Assembly: GCA_017431825.1 (NCBI GenBank) | Contig: JAFRKI010000014.1 | Span: forward strand, 152,252-216,251 | DNA from: Erysipelotrichaceae bacterium | GTDB taxonomy: Bacteria; Bacillota_I; Bacilli_A; Erysipelotrichales; Erysipelotrichaceae | Reading direction: 5' to 3' | DNA length: 64,000 bases | The notes under the pieces: model-generated | The model's database searches: none | Told to the model about the DNA's origin: nothing | What the model saw: the letters and a program-made list of their open reading frames with translations, nothing else | Made by a program: the position numbers and the translations under genes | Shown here: positions 17,905 to 26,725 of the stretch, piece by piece | Numbering within the stretch: the stretch's first letter is position 1 | Layout: each line of letters starts with the position of its first letter

Positions 17905-19107
17905 ATGGAACACGATAAGCCTGTTTTAAACGAGAAAACGATATACAGCGCCGTTACTGGCATGGAATATGTGAAGATGCTGATACCGGAAGGCTGGAAC
18001 AGCTCGATCGACAGATATGAAGACTACTATGCGGGAAAGATATTTCCCTATACTTTCAGAGTAGTCAATGCTTCACCGGACAAAAGCTGCGGTATCATAT
18101 ATCTTTCACCGGAGACATATACCGAAGATCTTATGTGCCTTTATACTGAAGGAGAAATTGACAAGGATGGCATCCTTCATGGGGAAGCGGTCTCCGTCGA
18201 AGAGTATCTTGACAGAATGGTCAAAGACAGGTACGGGAACGAAGAGGACTTTGCCTTTGTGGAATACATTCCTGATCCCGGCAATGATAAAAGATGCCGT
18301 GAATGGTATGAAAAGACAGTTACGGAAGAAGAAAAGAAAGGCAACTATCTCAATTCCTACTACAGCGAAATGGGCACGGCCATATACCGCTATAAACTGA
18401 ACGGTACAGTCCGCTATCACGTGGCTACAGTCTTTATCGAGATAAAGGATATAGTACGCTGGGATAAGATCCCGGATGCGTCGATGTACACTGAAGAAGA
18501 ACTGAAGAAGCATTATCCCGATTACCGTTATGACAAAGATAATGACAGATACATCTATCCCTCACTGCATCAGTATGAATCGTATGTGGACCAGTGTCTG
18601 GAAATGGACTGTCCGGAAGAGGACTATGAATTCATTTATAAGGAGATATATGTTCCTGTGATCAATAAGGGAGTTTCGATCTGCAAAGACGTCTTTGACG
18701 ACTTTAAGAGGATAGTCAATGCACCTAAGGCAAAGGAAACAGAACCGGCAGAAAAAGAGACCAATCCTGAGGAACAGCGCGAGGTCGAGGCTATCCTGGC
18801 CCAGATGAAAAGGGATCATGAACAGGCTGATGCCCAGATGTACGATTATATGCGCAAGACCAACGATGAGATCTACAACATAAACCAGAGTGCCTACAGG
18901 CATACCCAGAACACTTTCGACAGGATGAATGAAGGCTGGTCCGATACCTTCAGAGGCGACGGCCGCTTCATCGACAGCCATGGACGCGAGCATATCATCC
19001 ATACCGATAATAAGTATGCCTTCAAAAGAGGCAATACCTACATTACCAGCGATAATCCTTTGGACAGACTATACGGTTTTGAAGAACTGAAAAAGAAAAA
19101 GTATTAA
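17905..19107 (+). CDS. Hypothetical cytosolic protein
   Basis: A 400-residue protein without signal peptide or membrane helix. The N-terminal two-thirds resembles no family I recognise. There is a charged linker at about residues 275-300 (AKETEPAEKETNPEEQ), then a helical, probably coiled segment (EVEAILAQMKRDHEQADAQMYDYMRKTN), and a C-terminal domain starting GWSDTFRGDGRFID and ending in Lys-rich residues. It has an AGGAGA SD and lies 17 nt upstream of the HAD lipoprotein gene, so they are likely co-transcribed. Function unknown. Confidence 0.7.
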   Translation: MEHDKPVLNEKTIYSAVTGMEYVKMLIPEGWNSSIDRYEDYYAGKIFPYTFRVVNASPDKSCGIIYLSPETYTEDLMCLYTEGEIDKDGILHGEAVSVEEYLDRMVKDRYGNEEDFAFVEYIPDPGNDKRCREWYEKTVTEEEKKGNYLNSYYSEMGTAIYRYKLNGTVRYHVATVFIEIKDIVRWDKIPDASMYTEEELKKHYPDYRYDKDNDRYIYPSLHQYESYVDQCLEMDCPEEDYEFIYKEIYVPVINKGVSICKDVFDDFKRIVNAPKAKETEPAEKETNPEEQREVEAILAQMKRDHEQADAQMYDYMRKTNDEIYNINQSAYRHTQNTFDRMNEGWSDTFRGDGRFIDSHGREHIIHTDNKYAFKRGNTYITSDNPLDRLYGFEELKKKKY

Positions 19108-19124
19108 TATAAGGGGGCTTTATT

Positions 19125-20216
19125 ATGGATAACTTAAAGAAATGGAAGATAACGGCGATAATCTCGCTGGCAGCACTGCTTATAGTAAGCTGCTGTTATG
19201 CTATGGGGATCGGCTATAAGAAAAATGAAAGCAACGAAGAAGTACCGGCAAAGGAAGACTGGCTCTTATTCTGGAATGATGAAGCGGAGGCTAAACAGAA
19301 GCTCACGGCATTCGTGGAGGCTGCCGTCGATGAAAACAGCGAAGGCTTTATTCCGGAAGAAGACAGGATAGCGGTCTTTGATCTGGACGGAACGCTGTTC
19401 TGTGAGACCGATCCTGTCTACTTCGATTATCAGCTGTTCTTACACAGAGCTACGGAAGATCCGACATATGAGGCAACTGATTTCGAAAAGGAAACAGCTG
19501 CCAAGATACAGGAAATGATCGACACCGGCGTAAGTGCCAAGGGTCTTGAAGTGGATCACGGAAAGTGTGTGGCCTCTTCCTTTGCGGGCATGACGCTTAA
19601 GGAATTCTCCGCATACATCCAGGATTTCAAAAATGAGCCGGCACCGGGTTACAACAACCTTACAAGAGGTGATGCCTTCTATCTGCCGATGGTCGAAGTC
19701 CTCGATTATCTGCAGAACAACGGCTTTACCGTCTATATCGTCAGCGGAACCGACAGGCTCATCGTCAGAGGGATCGTTGAAGGCATCAGTTTCCTGAACA
19801 TTCCTGCCAACAACATCATCGGTTCCGATGAACTGATAACGACCAGAGCCCAGGGCGATACCGACGGTCTCGACTATGTCTACACTGAAGATGACGAACT
19901 GATACTGGCCGGTGAATTCATTATCAAGAATCTCAAGATGAACAAGGTATCTGTCATTGCCCAGGAAATCGGCATTCAGCCGGTACTGTCCTTCGGTAAT
20001 TCATCCGGTGATTCCAGCATGGCCATGTATACCGTTTCCAATAATCCTTATCCGAGTCTGGCGTTCATGCTGTGCTGCGATGATACGGTAAGGGAGAACG
20101 GTGATGAAGCCAAGGCTCAGAAGATGTATGACCTATGCGAAGAAAACGGCTGGGTCACCATCTCCATGAAGAACGACTGGAAGACCATTTACGGAGAGGA
20201 AGTAACAAGGAAATAA
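19125..20216 (+). CDS. HAD-superfamily phosphatase lipoprotein
   Basis: A 363-residue exported phosphatase. The N-terminal hydrophobic segment ends LLIVSC, a plausible lipobox. The HAD nucleophile motif IAVFDLDGTLFCETDP lies near residues 82-97; motif II is VYIVSGTDR, and the C-terminal acidic motif is FGNSSGDSSMAMYT. A HAD hydrolase outside the membrane is less common than a cytosolic one and suggests scavenging of an extracellular phosphoester. GGGGG SD. After the stop, the next 200 nt hold only a possible remnant reading frame and a terminator. Confidence 0.82.
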   Translation: MDNLKKWKITAIISLAALLIVSCCYAMGIGYKKNESNEEVPAKEDWLLFWNDEAEAKQKLTAFVEAAVDENSEGFIPEEDRIAVFDLDGTLFCETDPVYFDYQLFLHRATEDPTYEATDFEKETAAKIQEMIDTGVSAKGLEVDHGKCVASSFAGMTLKEFSAYIQDFKNEPAPGYNNLTRGDAFYLPMVEVLDYLQNNGFTVYIVSGTDRLIVRGIVEGISFLNIPANNIIGSDELITTRAQGDTDGLDYVYTEDDELILAGEFIIKNLKMNKVSVIAQEIGIQPVLSFGNSSGDSSMAMYTVSNNPYPSLAFMLCCDDTVRENGDEAKAQKMYDLCEENGWVTISMKNDWKTIYGEEVTRK

Positions 20217-20310
20217 GAGTTTCTGTAATAACGTATGTTGATCATCTGAATGATTTCGTGGATATCAAAGCATTGAAAGAAGAACTCCTGAAATACTGAC
20301 AGAATTATAT

Positions 20311-20345
20311 AAAGGGTCTTGTTCAGCAGAACGGGCTCTTTTTAT
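20311..20345 (+). terminator. Intrinsic terminator
   Basis: Imperfect long stem from AAAGGGTC with GTTC/GAAC at the tip (loop AGCA) and GGGCTCTTT closing, several G-U pairs, followed by a T-run. It ends the 17.9-20.2 kb unit. Confidence 0.75.
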
Positions 20346-20420
20346 ATACCCGCTATAATATAATAAAACTGTAAGAACCGTATCGTTTCAAACCGGATAC
20401 GAGGAAAGAAGGACCGGCAT

Positions 20421-21350
20421 ATGCAGATAAAATTAAGTGAAGTAACGGAAGCCATTGGCAAGACTACTGTCGATAAACAGTACTACTATTATCTTCCGGA
20501 AGAAAGGATCATAAGTCTGGAAGATGATTCCATCAGCGAAAAGCAGCTGATACCTTTGCCGAGCCATAAGCAGATCGATGACTACGGTACGATGAGAAGC
20601 TTCATCGAAGATATGGATGAATGTGAAGAAAAGGAATGGCTGGCCGAATCGATAAAGGGTGCCGGAGCTTTCAGAAGATTCCGTTCCACTCTGGAAAGAT
20701 TCGGCATTACCGATAAATGGCTCGATTATCAGGAAGCGGCTCATGAGAACATCGCCATCGACTGGTGCGAATACTACGGTATCGAGTATCTGGAAGACGA
20801 TCCGTTTATGAAAGACGAGAACCTGAAGGAGATCGCTCCTAAGGCAACGGAGAAACACAATTACCGCTTCATCACCATCGATAAGGACAACGTCTATTCC
20901 CTGGCTTATCTTACCGTTGAGTTCAGGAAGACTCTCGCAAAACTGAAAAGGGAAGACATCAGCTATGATGTGGATGATGCCGTGGAAGAGCTCAAGTATT
21001 ATGTAGGCAAAGGCTATCCGGTATTTGCGGTGTCCGATAACGGAAGATATGTGGGCTATGGGGTCTGTCGGATAGATGACGATGTCGTCTGGCTGGAACA
21101 GATCTTTGTCAAGAAGGAATACCGAAGAAAAGGCATCGGCAAGATGCTGTTTGAAAGAGCCGAATCCATCGCCAAGGAATACGGCAATGACACTTTATAC
21201 CAGTTCGTTCACCCGAATAACGATGTCATGCTGAACTTCTTAAAGGCCGGCGGCTATGACGTCCTCAATCTGATCGAGATCCGCAAGGACCGGCCGGGTG
21301 AAGAAAACAAGACGGTCTATAAGATAGGCGACCACGAATACCGTTATTAA
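20421..21350 (+). CDS. UPF0158-GNAT fusion protein
   Basis: A 309-residue cytosolic protein with two parts. Residues 1-135 match the UPF0158 pattern: IPLPSHKQIDDYGTMRSFIE, IKGAGAFRRFRSTLERFGI and WLDYQEAAHENIAIDWCEYYGI. Residues from about 195 to 300 form a GNAT acetyltransferase, with IFVKKEYRRKGIGKMLFERAE as the acetyl-CoA-binding motif and FVHPNNDVMLNFLKAGGYDVLN near the end. The fusion suggests that UPF0158 provides substrate specificity. AAGGA SD. Convergent with the next gene. Confidence 0.82.
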   Translation: MQIKLSEVTEAIGKTTVDKQYYYYLPEERIISLEDDSISEKQLIPLPSHKQIDDYGTMRSFIEDMDECEEKEWLAESIKGAGAFRRFRSTLERFGITDKWLDYQEAAHENIAIDWCEYYGIEYLEDDPFMKDENLKEIAPKATEKHNYRFITIDKDNVYSLAYLTVEFRKTLAKLKREDISYDVDDAVEELKYYVGKGYPVFAVSDNGRYVGYGVCRIDDDVVWLEQIFVKKEYRRKGIGKMLFERAESIAKEYGNDTLYQFVHPNNDVMLNFLKAGGYDVLNLIEIRKDRPGEENKTVYKIGDHEYRY

Positions 21351-21375
21351 AAACAGTTCCGGACGGAACTGTTTT
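21350..21375. terminator. Bidirectional terminator
   Basis: Perfect 11-bp stem AAAACAGTTCC/GGAACTGTTTT with a 4-nt loop between two convergent genes; it has a T-run on both strands. Confidence 0.92.
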
Positions 21376-21380
21376 ATTAT

Positions 21381-21893
21381 CTAGAATCTTACGATCTGTC
21401 TGACATCATAGCCGGCTTTAACGAAATCCGTATCGTACATTTCATATACTTCCGGAATTACTCTGACGACGGCCACTTCGACCTTGGCGGCTTTCATTGC
21501 ATCATAAGGTATGCCTTTGAATGCCAGCAGCTGCTTCAGTTCATCGCTGTCTCTGTCATAGAGAACGGCCTTGCCCATTACCTGCAGACCGTGGGAGTCC
21601 TTGACATCGCCGTAGTATTCAAAGATGGCCAATGCCACGTTCTTATTCTTTTCAAGTCCTATGAACTTGCTGCCGCCTTCGGATACGAACCAGAATTCGT
21701 CATTCATGAAGGTGTATTCGATCGGAGTGCATCTTATATAATCTCCAGTACCGGTCGCAAAACCGCAGGTGTTGTGATTCTTAATGAAGTTTTTAATGTG
21801 TTCAAGAGCCTGTTCTCTGTCCATATGCTTAGCGGTCTTCTGCTGCTCGATCCAGAAATTCTTAAAGTGTTCATAGTTGATGTTGTCGTTCAT
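21381..21893 (-). CDS. Pyridoxamine 5'-phosphate oxidase-family FMN protein
   Basis: A 170-residue split-barrel flavoprotein of the PNPOx-like family. The pattern CGFATGTGDYIRCTPIEYTFMNDEFWFVSEGGSKFIGLEKNKNVALAIFE is the usual core (beta strands, then a KF..LxxNPxVAL-type phosphate/FMN segment). GGGAG SD 6 nt before the ATG. Single gene, divergent from the 22.0-kb operon. The substrate, possibly a flavin-dependent reduction of a small molecule, is unknown. Confidence 0.82.
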   Translation of the reverse strand: MNDNINYEHFKNFWIEQQKTAKHMDREQALEHIKNFIKNHNTCGFATGTGDYIRCTPIEYTFMNDEFWFVSEGGSKFIGLEKNKNVALAIFEYYGDVKDSHGLQVMGKAVLYDRDSDELKQLLAFKGIPYDAMKAAKVEVAVVRVIPEVYEMYDTDFVKAGYDVRQIVRF

Positions 21894-21931
21894 AAATGTC
21901 TCCCTTCAGACAGTTTTATGATAACAGATAA

Positions 21932-21940
21932 TGGTATAAT
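21932..21940 (+). promoter_or_regulatory. Extended -10 promoter of the 22-25 kb operon
   Basis: TGGTATAAT, an extended -10 element, lies 60 nt before the first gene of the operon; no good -35 is seen. Confidence 0.6.
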
Positions 21941-22000
21941 AATTTGTGATAAATATATCATGCCTGATAAGAGACATGAATGATAGAAAGAGGACATATA

Positions 22001-22645
22001 ATGCTGAACGAATTACTGGGTAAATTCAAGGATCTGTACGGATTGAAAAAGGTTGAAGACGATCAGTACAAGTCCTTTAAGCTGTCGGGAATGAACTTTG
22101 ATACGGAGGCTTATGAAGCCGAAGGGCTGGGACACATTTCCGTTATGAAGGCCTCCGGAATGATGGGACTCATGAAGATGGATTCCTTCATCGTCAATCC
22201 TTTCGATGCGGATATGCCACTGCTTTCCATAGACAGGATCAAGGCCATGGGCAAGGATTCTTTATACATGGAGATCTATGATACCTGTCTTAAAAGTGAT
22301 AGAAACGAAGGGCCTTATGAAGCAGTAAAGGAAAAATACAAGGGTCTCGCAGACATCGCTCAGGAAGCCAAGTGGTATGATGACATACGTTATAAATCAT
22401 CCATCTTAAAGAAGGTCTCCAGAAAGGAAAGCCCTAAGATCGATGAATGCATCAGGGAATATGTAAACGCCTATCTGGAAGAGCTTAAAAAGGCCGATAA
22501 ATGCGATAACGCTCAGAAGAAAGCCAAGGCAAGGGAATACTCCGATGGTCTTATAAACAACGGCGGTCCTGCCGTAAATACCTTCCTTAAGGCCTGGGGC
22601 AAGGGAAAGACCAAGGATTATTTCGACAAGGTACTGTTTGGATAA
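22001..22645 (+). CDS. Hypothetical protein, possibly bilin-reductase-like fold
   Basis: A 214-residue cytosolic protein without obvious cofactor motif. The segment FIVNPFDADMPLLSIDRIK followed by LYMEIYDTCL, and the C-terminal GGPAVNTFLKAW through YFDKVLFG, recall the ferredoxin-dependent bilin reductase/RCC-reductase fold. This is recollection of pattern, not a search, so it is tentative. ATG 22001 was chosen because AGAAAGAGG is 8 nt upstream. It heads a four-gene operon with two other reductase-like proteins. Confidence 0.5.
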   Translation: MLNELLGKFKDLYGLKKVEDDQYKSFKLSGMNFDTEAYEAEGLGHISVMKASGMMGLMKMDSFIVNPFDADMPLLSIDRIKAMGKDSLYMEIYDTCLKSDRNEGPYEAVKEKYKGLADIAQEAKWYDDIRYKSSILKKVSRKESPKIDECIREYVNAYLEELKKADKCDNAQKKAKAREYSDGLINNGGPAVNTFLKAWGKGKTKDYFDKVLFG

Positions 22646-22671
22646 AGGATAATTAATAAGGGGGAATAAAC

Positions 22672-23538
22672 ATGAAAGTACTGTTAGCGGGAGCTTTCGG
22701 AAATCTCGGATATGAGATCCTGAAGGTTCTGATCAAGAAAAGACACAAAGTCATAGCTGCCGACCTCAAGGAAAAGGAAGAAGGCAACAAGCTCAAGGGC
22801 AAGTATGAATTCGTCGCCATCGATGCGACTGATCCGAAGACTCTTGAAGGCATCTGTGACGATGTCGATATCGTCATCACTACCATGGGCCTGACCGGTG
22901 CATCGACCAAGTTCACGGCTTATGACATTGACTATCAGGGCAACCTGAATCTCTATAATGAAGCCAAAAAAGCCGGTGTCAAGAAGTTCAATTACATATC
23001 CGTCATTGCCTGTAAGGAACCGGGTGCTGAAGAAGTACCGATGCTTCATGCCAAGGCCATGTTCGAAGATGAACTGACCAAGGGTGACATGGACTATGTC
23101 ATCTACAGACCGACAGGCTATTTCTATGATATCGTCAAGGTCTTCAAGCCTTATATCGACAAGGGTGAGATGCAGCTGCTTAAAGGCTATCACGATGTTA
23201 AAGCCAATGTCGTTGACTGTCCGGACTTCGCAGCCTTCATCGTTGCCCATATGAAGGATACCAATGAGGTCTATGAAGTAGGCGGCAAGGAGACTTACAC
23301 CTATGAAGAGATGGCCAAGATGTGCTTCCGGGAAGCCGGCAAGCCGGTCATCATCAAGGATAATCCAATCTGGATGTTCGGTCTGTTGGCCAATCTGCCT
23401 AAGATCAAGAAATCAGGAAGACATGACATCATCCTCTTCTCCAAGTGGACACTGTCTCATGACCTGGTAGGCAAGGACGTCACAGGCGATGCGTCATTTG
23501 CTGAATATATCAAAGAATTCTTCGGGGGTAATAAATAA
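22672..23538 (+). CDS. NAD(P)-binding atypical short-chain dehydrogenase
   Basis: A 288-residue atypical SDR (NmrA/divinyl-reductase-like). The glycine motif is LLAGAFGNLGYEIL at the N-terminus; DATDPKTLEGICDDVDIVI, KKFNYISVIA and YRPTGYFYDIVKVF follow in family order. The canonical YxxxK is not evident, as is common in atypical SDRs. Its stop overlaps the next ATG (TAATG). Placement with a bilin-reductase-like protein upstream and DUF1295 downstream suggests NAD(P)H-linked reduction of a hydrophobic small molecule; that is inference. Confidence 0.82.
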   Translation: MKVLLAGAFGNLGYEILKVLIKKRHKVIAADLKEKEEGNKLKGKYEFVAIDATDPKTLEGICDDVDIVITTMGLTGASTKFTAYDIDYQGNLNLYNEAKKAGVKKFNYISVIACKEPGAEEVPMLHAKAMFEDELTKGDMDYVIYRPTGYFYDIVKVFKPYIDKGEMQLLKGYHDVKANVVDCPDFAAFIVAHMKDTNEVYEVGGKETYTYEEMAKMCFREAGKPVIIKDNPIWMFGLLANLPKIKKSGRHDIILFSKWTLSHDLVGKDVTGDASFAEYIKEFFGGNK

Positions 23539-24365
23539 TGTTTCATTTAGATCCTTCTTATATCGGTAAGGTATGGCCGGCCTTCATGTGGGGCGTTACC
23601 ATCGTTGCGGCCATCGGCTGTTGCATGGGCTTTAAGGAATTCGTGTGGTTCATGTCCGTAGGTTACGGCTTTGCGGTCATGTGCATAGGTATCTTCCATC
23701 TGCTGTTCGGCCTTTTCAGCCATACGCTTACCTTAGGTACGGCTGTCATTTCCGTTTTATTCATCATCTACGGTTACCGACTCGGCGGTTATATCCTCAA
23801 GAGGGAACTGACCAATGCCGCCTATAAAAAGACCCTGGAATCCACCGGTGCCGCCAAGGCCATGCCGATCCCGGTATCCGTATTCATGTGGGTCTATTCC
23901 ATGCTGATGTACACGGCACAGACCTCATCTCTTACTTACAGGGTAATGAACAGAGCCAATGACAACTTCTTTATGTGGGTAGGCATCATCATCATGATCC
24001 TGGCAATAATCGGTGAAGCTATGGCCGACCATCAGAAATCAGCTGCCAAGAAGATCAATCCTAAGCGTTTCTGCGATACGGGACTGTTCAAATATGTAAG
24101 ATGCCCGAACTACTTCTCAGAGATCATGTTCTGGGTCGGTGTTACCGTTTCCGGTATCGGCGCCGTACAGGGCAAGCAGTGGATCATCGTGATCGTCGCT
24201 CTGGTCCTCATTACCTATGTAATGTACAACTCAGCCCAAAGACTGGAACTGAGGCAGGAAAAGACATACGGTCTTGATCCTGAATATCAGAAGTATTCCG
24301 ATACGGTACCGCTCTTATTCCCGTTCTCTAAGCAGTACCATTCAATGAAAGTGTACAGAGACTGA
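23538..24365 (+). CDS. DUF1295 membrane protein (steroid 5-alpha-reductase-like)
   Basis: A 275-residue protein with about six to seven helices. The stretch RFCDTGLFKYVRCPNYFSEI, then FWVGV, and a C-terminal LRQEKTYGLDPEYQKYSDTVPLLFPF match DUF1295, part of the superfamily that contains steroid 5-alpha-reductases and isoprenylcysteine methyltransferases. The conserved G-F-x-Y-x-R-x-P-N-Y core, which binds NADPH in 5-alpha-reductases, is present. Coupled on both sides (TAATG and TGATG overlaps). Confidence 0.85.
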   Translation: MFHLDPSYIGKVWPAFMWGVTIVAAIGCCMGFKEFVWFMSVGYGFAVMCIGIFHLLFGLFSHTLTLGTAVISVLFIIYGYRLGGYILKRELTNAAYKKTLESTGAAKAMPIPVSVFMWVYSMLMYTAQTSSLTYRVMNRANDNFFMWVGIIIMILAIIGEAMADHQKSAAKKINPKRFCDTGLFKYVRCPNYFSEIMFWVGVTVSGIGAVQGKQWIIVIVALVLITYVMYNSAQRLELRQEKTYGLDPEYQKYSDTVPLLFPFSKQYHSMKVYRD

Positions 24366-24958
24366 TGAAAGAATTTAGCGTACCGATGGCCCTGGTGGAT
24401 TACCTGCCGGTCATCTTCTTCCTGCTGGGAACGAACCTTATAGCCAGAGATCTTAAGCATGCCATGAGCAAGGTCACCTACATCCTTTTCAGAGCGGGTT
24501 CCCTGCTGGTGTTTGTTGCCGGAGCATTAAAGGCGACTTATAAACTGCTTTATGCCTTAAAGGTCGGAGAGTTAGTCTGGATGTCCAATCAGTTCTTTGC
24601 GAACCAGGCCTTCGGTTTCCTCCTGGCAGGTATCGGCATCACCCTGGCCGTCATCAAGCCAAGGAAGGATGCAACTTATGCCATCATCCCGACCATGGGA
24701 TTAGTGGGAATCATGGTAGTAGGACTTGGTGCCATGGATGCCTCGCTGGCTTTCCTGGCTTCCAAGCTCAGGAAACGTTCGGCACTGATCTGCTTCATCG
24801 TTTCCTTCTTCCTGTGCTTATGCATGGGTTATCTTTCCACCAAGGATTTCGATAAGGCCTTCATGAACTGGATGGCTCAGGGAATAAACGTAGTCGGACA
24901 ACTGCTGCTGTATGTGGGTGCAAGGATCCTGCACGAAGCCGGTCTAAAGGACTATTAA
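24365..24958 (+). CDS. Hypothetical multipass membrane protein
   Basis: A 197-residue protein with six hydrophobic segments; few charged residues outside short loops. I do not recognise a family. It overlaps the DUF1295 stop by one nucleotide and is the last gene before a strong terminator, so it likely works with the DUF1295 reductase at the membrane. Confidence 0.65.
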   Translation: MKEFSVPMALVDYLPVIFFLLGTNLIARDLKHAMSKVTYILFRAGSLLVFVAGALKATYKLLYALKVGELVWMSNQFFANQAFGFLLAGIGITLAVIKPRKDATYAIIPTMGLVGIMVVGLGAMDASLAFLASKLRKRSALICFIVSFFLCLCMGYLSTKDFDKAFMNWMAQGINVVGQLLLYVGARILHEAGLKDY

Positions 24959-24975
24959 AGAAAGGCTAAAAAAAG

Positions 24976-25005
24976 AAAAGACAAGAGCATATCTCTTGTC
25001 TTTTT
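24976..25005. terminator. Bidirectional terminator
   Basis: 12-bp stem AAAAGACAAGAG/CTCTTGTCTTTT with a 5-nt loop between convergent operons. Confidence 0.92.
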
Positions 25006-25028
25006 ATATGGCTGTGATCGTATCTGAA

Positions 25029-25814
25029 CTATGACAGGATCATCGAATCGTTTAGTTCACCGGTCTTGTTGAAGAGTTCAAGAAGATCATTAATGGTGAG
25101 CTTTTCCTTTTCCTTGCCGGACACGTCAAGGATGATGCTTCCTTCATTCATCATGATAAGACGGTTGCCGATGTTCAGGGCATCCTTCATATTGTGAGTG
25201 ACCATGAAGGTCGTAAGATGATTCTTTTCGACCAGTTCGACCGTTAGGTCGAGTACCTTTCTGGCGGTCTTTGGATCAAGGGCGGCCGTGTGCTCATCCA
25301 GAAGCAGGAGCTTAGGCTGCTTGAGCGTAGCCATGAGAAGGGTCAAAGCCTGTCTCTGGCCGCCGGATAACAAGCCGACCTTGGCTGTCATTCTGTCCTC
25401 CAGACCAAGATCCAGCATCCTCAGCGTTTCCTTAAAGGATTCGATCTCTTCCGGAGATATGTGCCAGCCCAGTCCTCTTTTCTGTCCTCTTCTGTTGGCC
25501 AGAGCGAGGTTTTCCTGTATCTGCAGCTTGGCAGCCGTTCCCATCATCGGATCCTGGAAGACTCTGCCTAAGAGCTTGGCTCTCTTGAACTCGGCCAGTC
25601 TCGTGACGTCTTCGCCGTCCAGGATGATGGAACCGCTGTCCACGAGCCACGTACCGGCTATCGCATTAAGGAGCGTTGACTTACCGGCTCCGTTACCGCC
25701 GATGACTGTGACGAAGTCACCGTCTTCCAGTTTCAGGGAAACGTTCTTGAGGGCTTTATTCTCATTAACGGAATTCGGATTAAAGGTCTTACTGATGTTC
25801 TTAATTTCCAGCAT
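25029..25814 (-). CDS. ABC uptake ATPase (TrpZ-like paralogue)
   Basis: A 261-residue ATPase. Walker A is GGNGAGKS, the signature is LLSGGQRQALTLLMATL, and Walker B is KLLLLDEHTAALDP; the EHTAALDPKTA stretch is characteristic of ATPases paired with ABC_sub_bind binding proteins. A GGAGG SD precedes the ATG, which overlaps the end of the permease gene by 14 nt. It is last in the attenuator-controlled minus-strand operon and closely resembles the product at 30239, sharing the same motifs throughout. Confidence 0.92.
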   Translation of the reverse strand: MLEIKNISKTFNPNSVNENKALKNVSLKLEDGDFVTVIGGNGAGKSTLLNAIAGTWLVDSGSIILDGEDVTRLAEFKRAKLLGRVFQDPMMGTAAKLQIQENLALANRRGQKRGLGWHISPEEIESFKETLRMLDLGLEDRMTAKVGLLSGGQRQALTLLMATLKQPKLLLLDEHTAALDPKTARKVLDLTVELVEKNHLTTFMVTHNMKDALNIGNRLIMMNEGSIILDVSGKEKEKLTINDLLELFNKTGELNDSMILS

Positions 25815-26715
25815 TGGCTTTATCCTCCTTCTTTTTACCTAAAGACAGATTCGGTACTGACAGGAAGACTGCGACCAGGATAGCCGTAAACAGCTTCATG
25901 TCGTTGGTAGGCAGCTTGAGCCATAAGACGATACCGATGGATATGTAGTAGATGATACCGCCGATGACCGCTGAACCCAGCAGTATGGAAAAATTGATCT
26001 CCTTCTTGTTCTTGCCTTCAAAGATGACGGAACCGATAATGATGGCAGCCAGACCGATAACGATGGCACCTCTGCCAACGGATACATCCGCAAAGCCCTG
26101 ATACTGGGCAAGCAGACCGCCACTTAAAGCAACGATGCCATTAGACAATGACAGGGCAATGACCTTCATCTTGTCGATGTTGATGCCCTGGGCTTTAGCC
26201 ATCTGGGAATTGTTTCCCGTGGCTCTGATGGCGGAACCGAGTTCCGTACCGAAGAACCAGTACAAAATCGCGATAAGCACGGCCGCAAAGATAAGAGCGA
26301 CCAGGATAGCCATCTTAGTGTTTCTTAACGTCAGCAGCAAGGAATAGTCATTGACGTTGATGGCCTGATTGGCTTTATTGCCCAGGATATGCAGGTTGAT
26401 CGAATATAAAGCGATCTGCGTCAGGATTCCCGAAAGGATCGGTGCGATCTTAAGCACGGTATGTAAGAAACCCGTAACCAGCCCCGCAAGACATCCTGCC
26501 ACGAAAGCGATCAATACCGCAACAATAGCCGGACAGCCGGCTATTATCAGCATGACCGTGACGGCGGCTCCTGTTGAAAAGGAACCGTCGACAGTCAGAT
26601 CAGAGAAATTCAGTATTTTATATGTAATGTATAAGCCCAGAGCCATAATGCCCCAGATCATGCCTTGGGCAATGTTTCCGGGTAGGGCTCTAAGAAGTGC
26701 CGAGAATGATAGCAT
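25801..26715 (-). CDS. ABC uptake permease (TrpY-like paralogue)
   Basis: A 304-residue permease with eight to nine helices of the BPD_transp_2/branched-chain type. Landmarks are GLYITYKILNFSDLTVDGSFSTGAAVT and GLAIR-like FFGTELGSAIRATGNNSQMAKAQGIN, found in the same positions as in the permease at 29329. It lies 10 nt downstream of the binding protein with a GGCGGTG SD. Predicted substrate class is an aromatic amino acid, from the leader peptide. Confidence 0.9.
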   Translation of the reverse strand: MLSFSALLRALPGNIAQGMIWGIMALGLYITYKILNFSDLTVDGSFSTGAAVTVMLIIAGCPAIVAVLIAFVAGCLAGLVTGFLHTVLKIAPILSGILTQIALYSINLHILGNKANQAINVNDYSLLLTLRNTKMAILVALIFAAVLIAILYWFFGTELGSAIRATGNNSQMAKAQGINIDKMKVIALSLSNGIVALSGGLLAQYQGFADVSVGRGAIVIGLAAIIIGSVIFEGKNKKEINFSILLGSAVIGGIIYYISIGIVLWLKLPTNDMKLFTAILVAVFLSVPNLSLGKKKEDKANAGN

Positions 26716-26725
26716 CGGTCACCGC

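Noticed and set aside
20217..20310. Possible short coding remnant ending VDIKALKEELLKY before a stop
   Set aside because: It reads protein-like but has no start codon or SD and only about 27 codons; it could be a decayed gene end, but cannot be supported.
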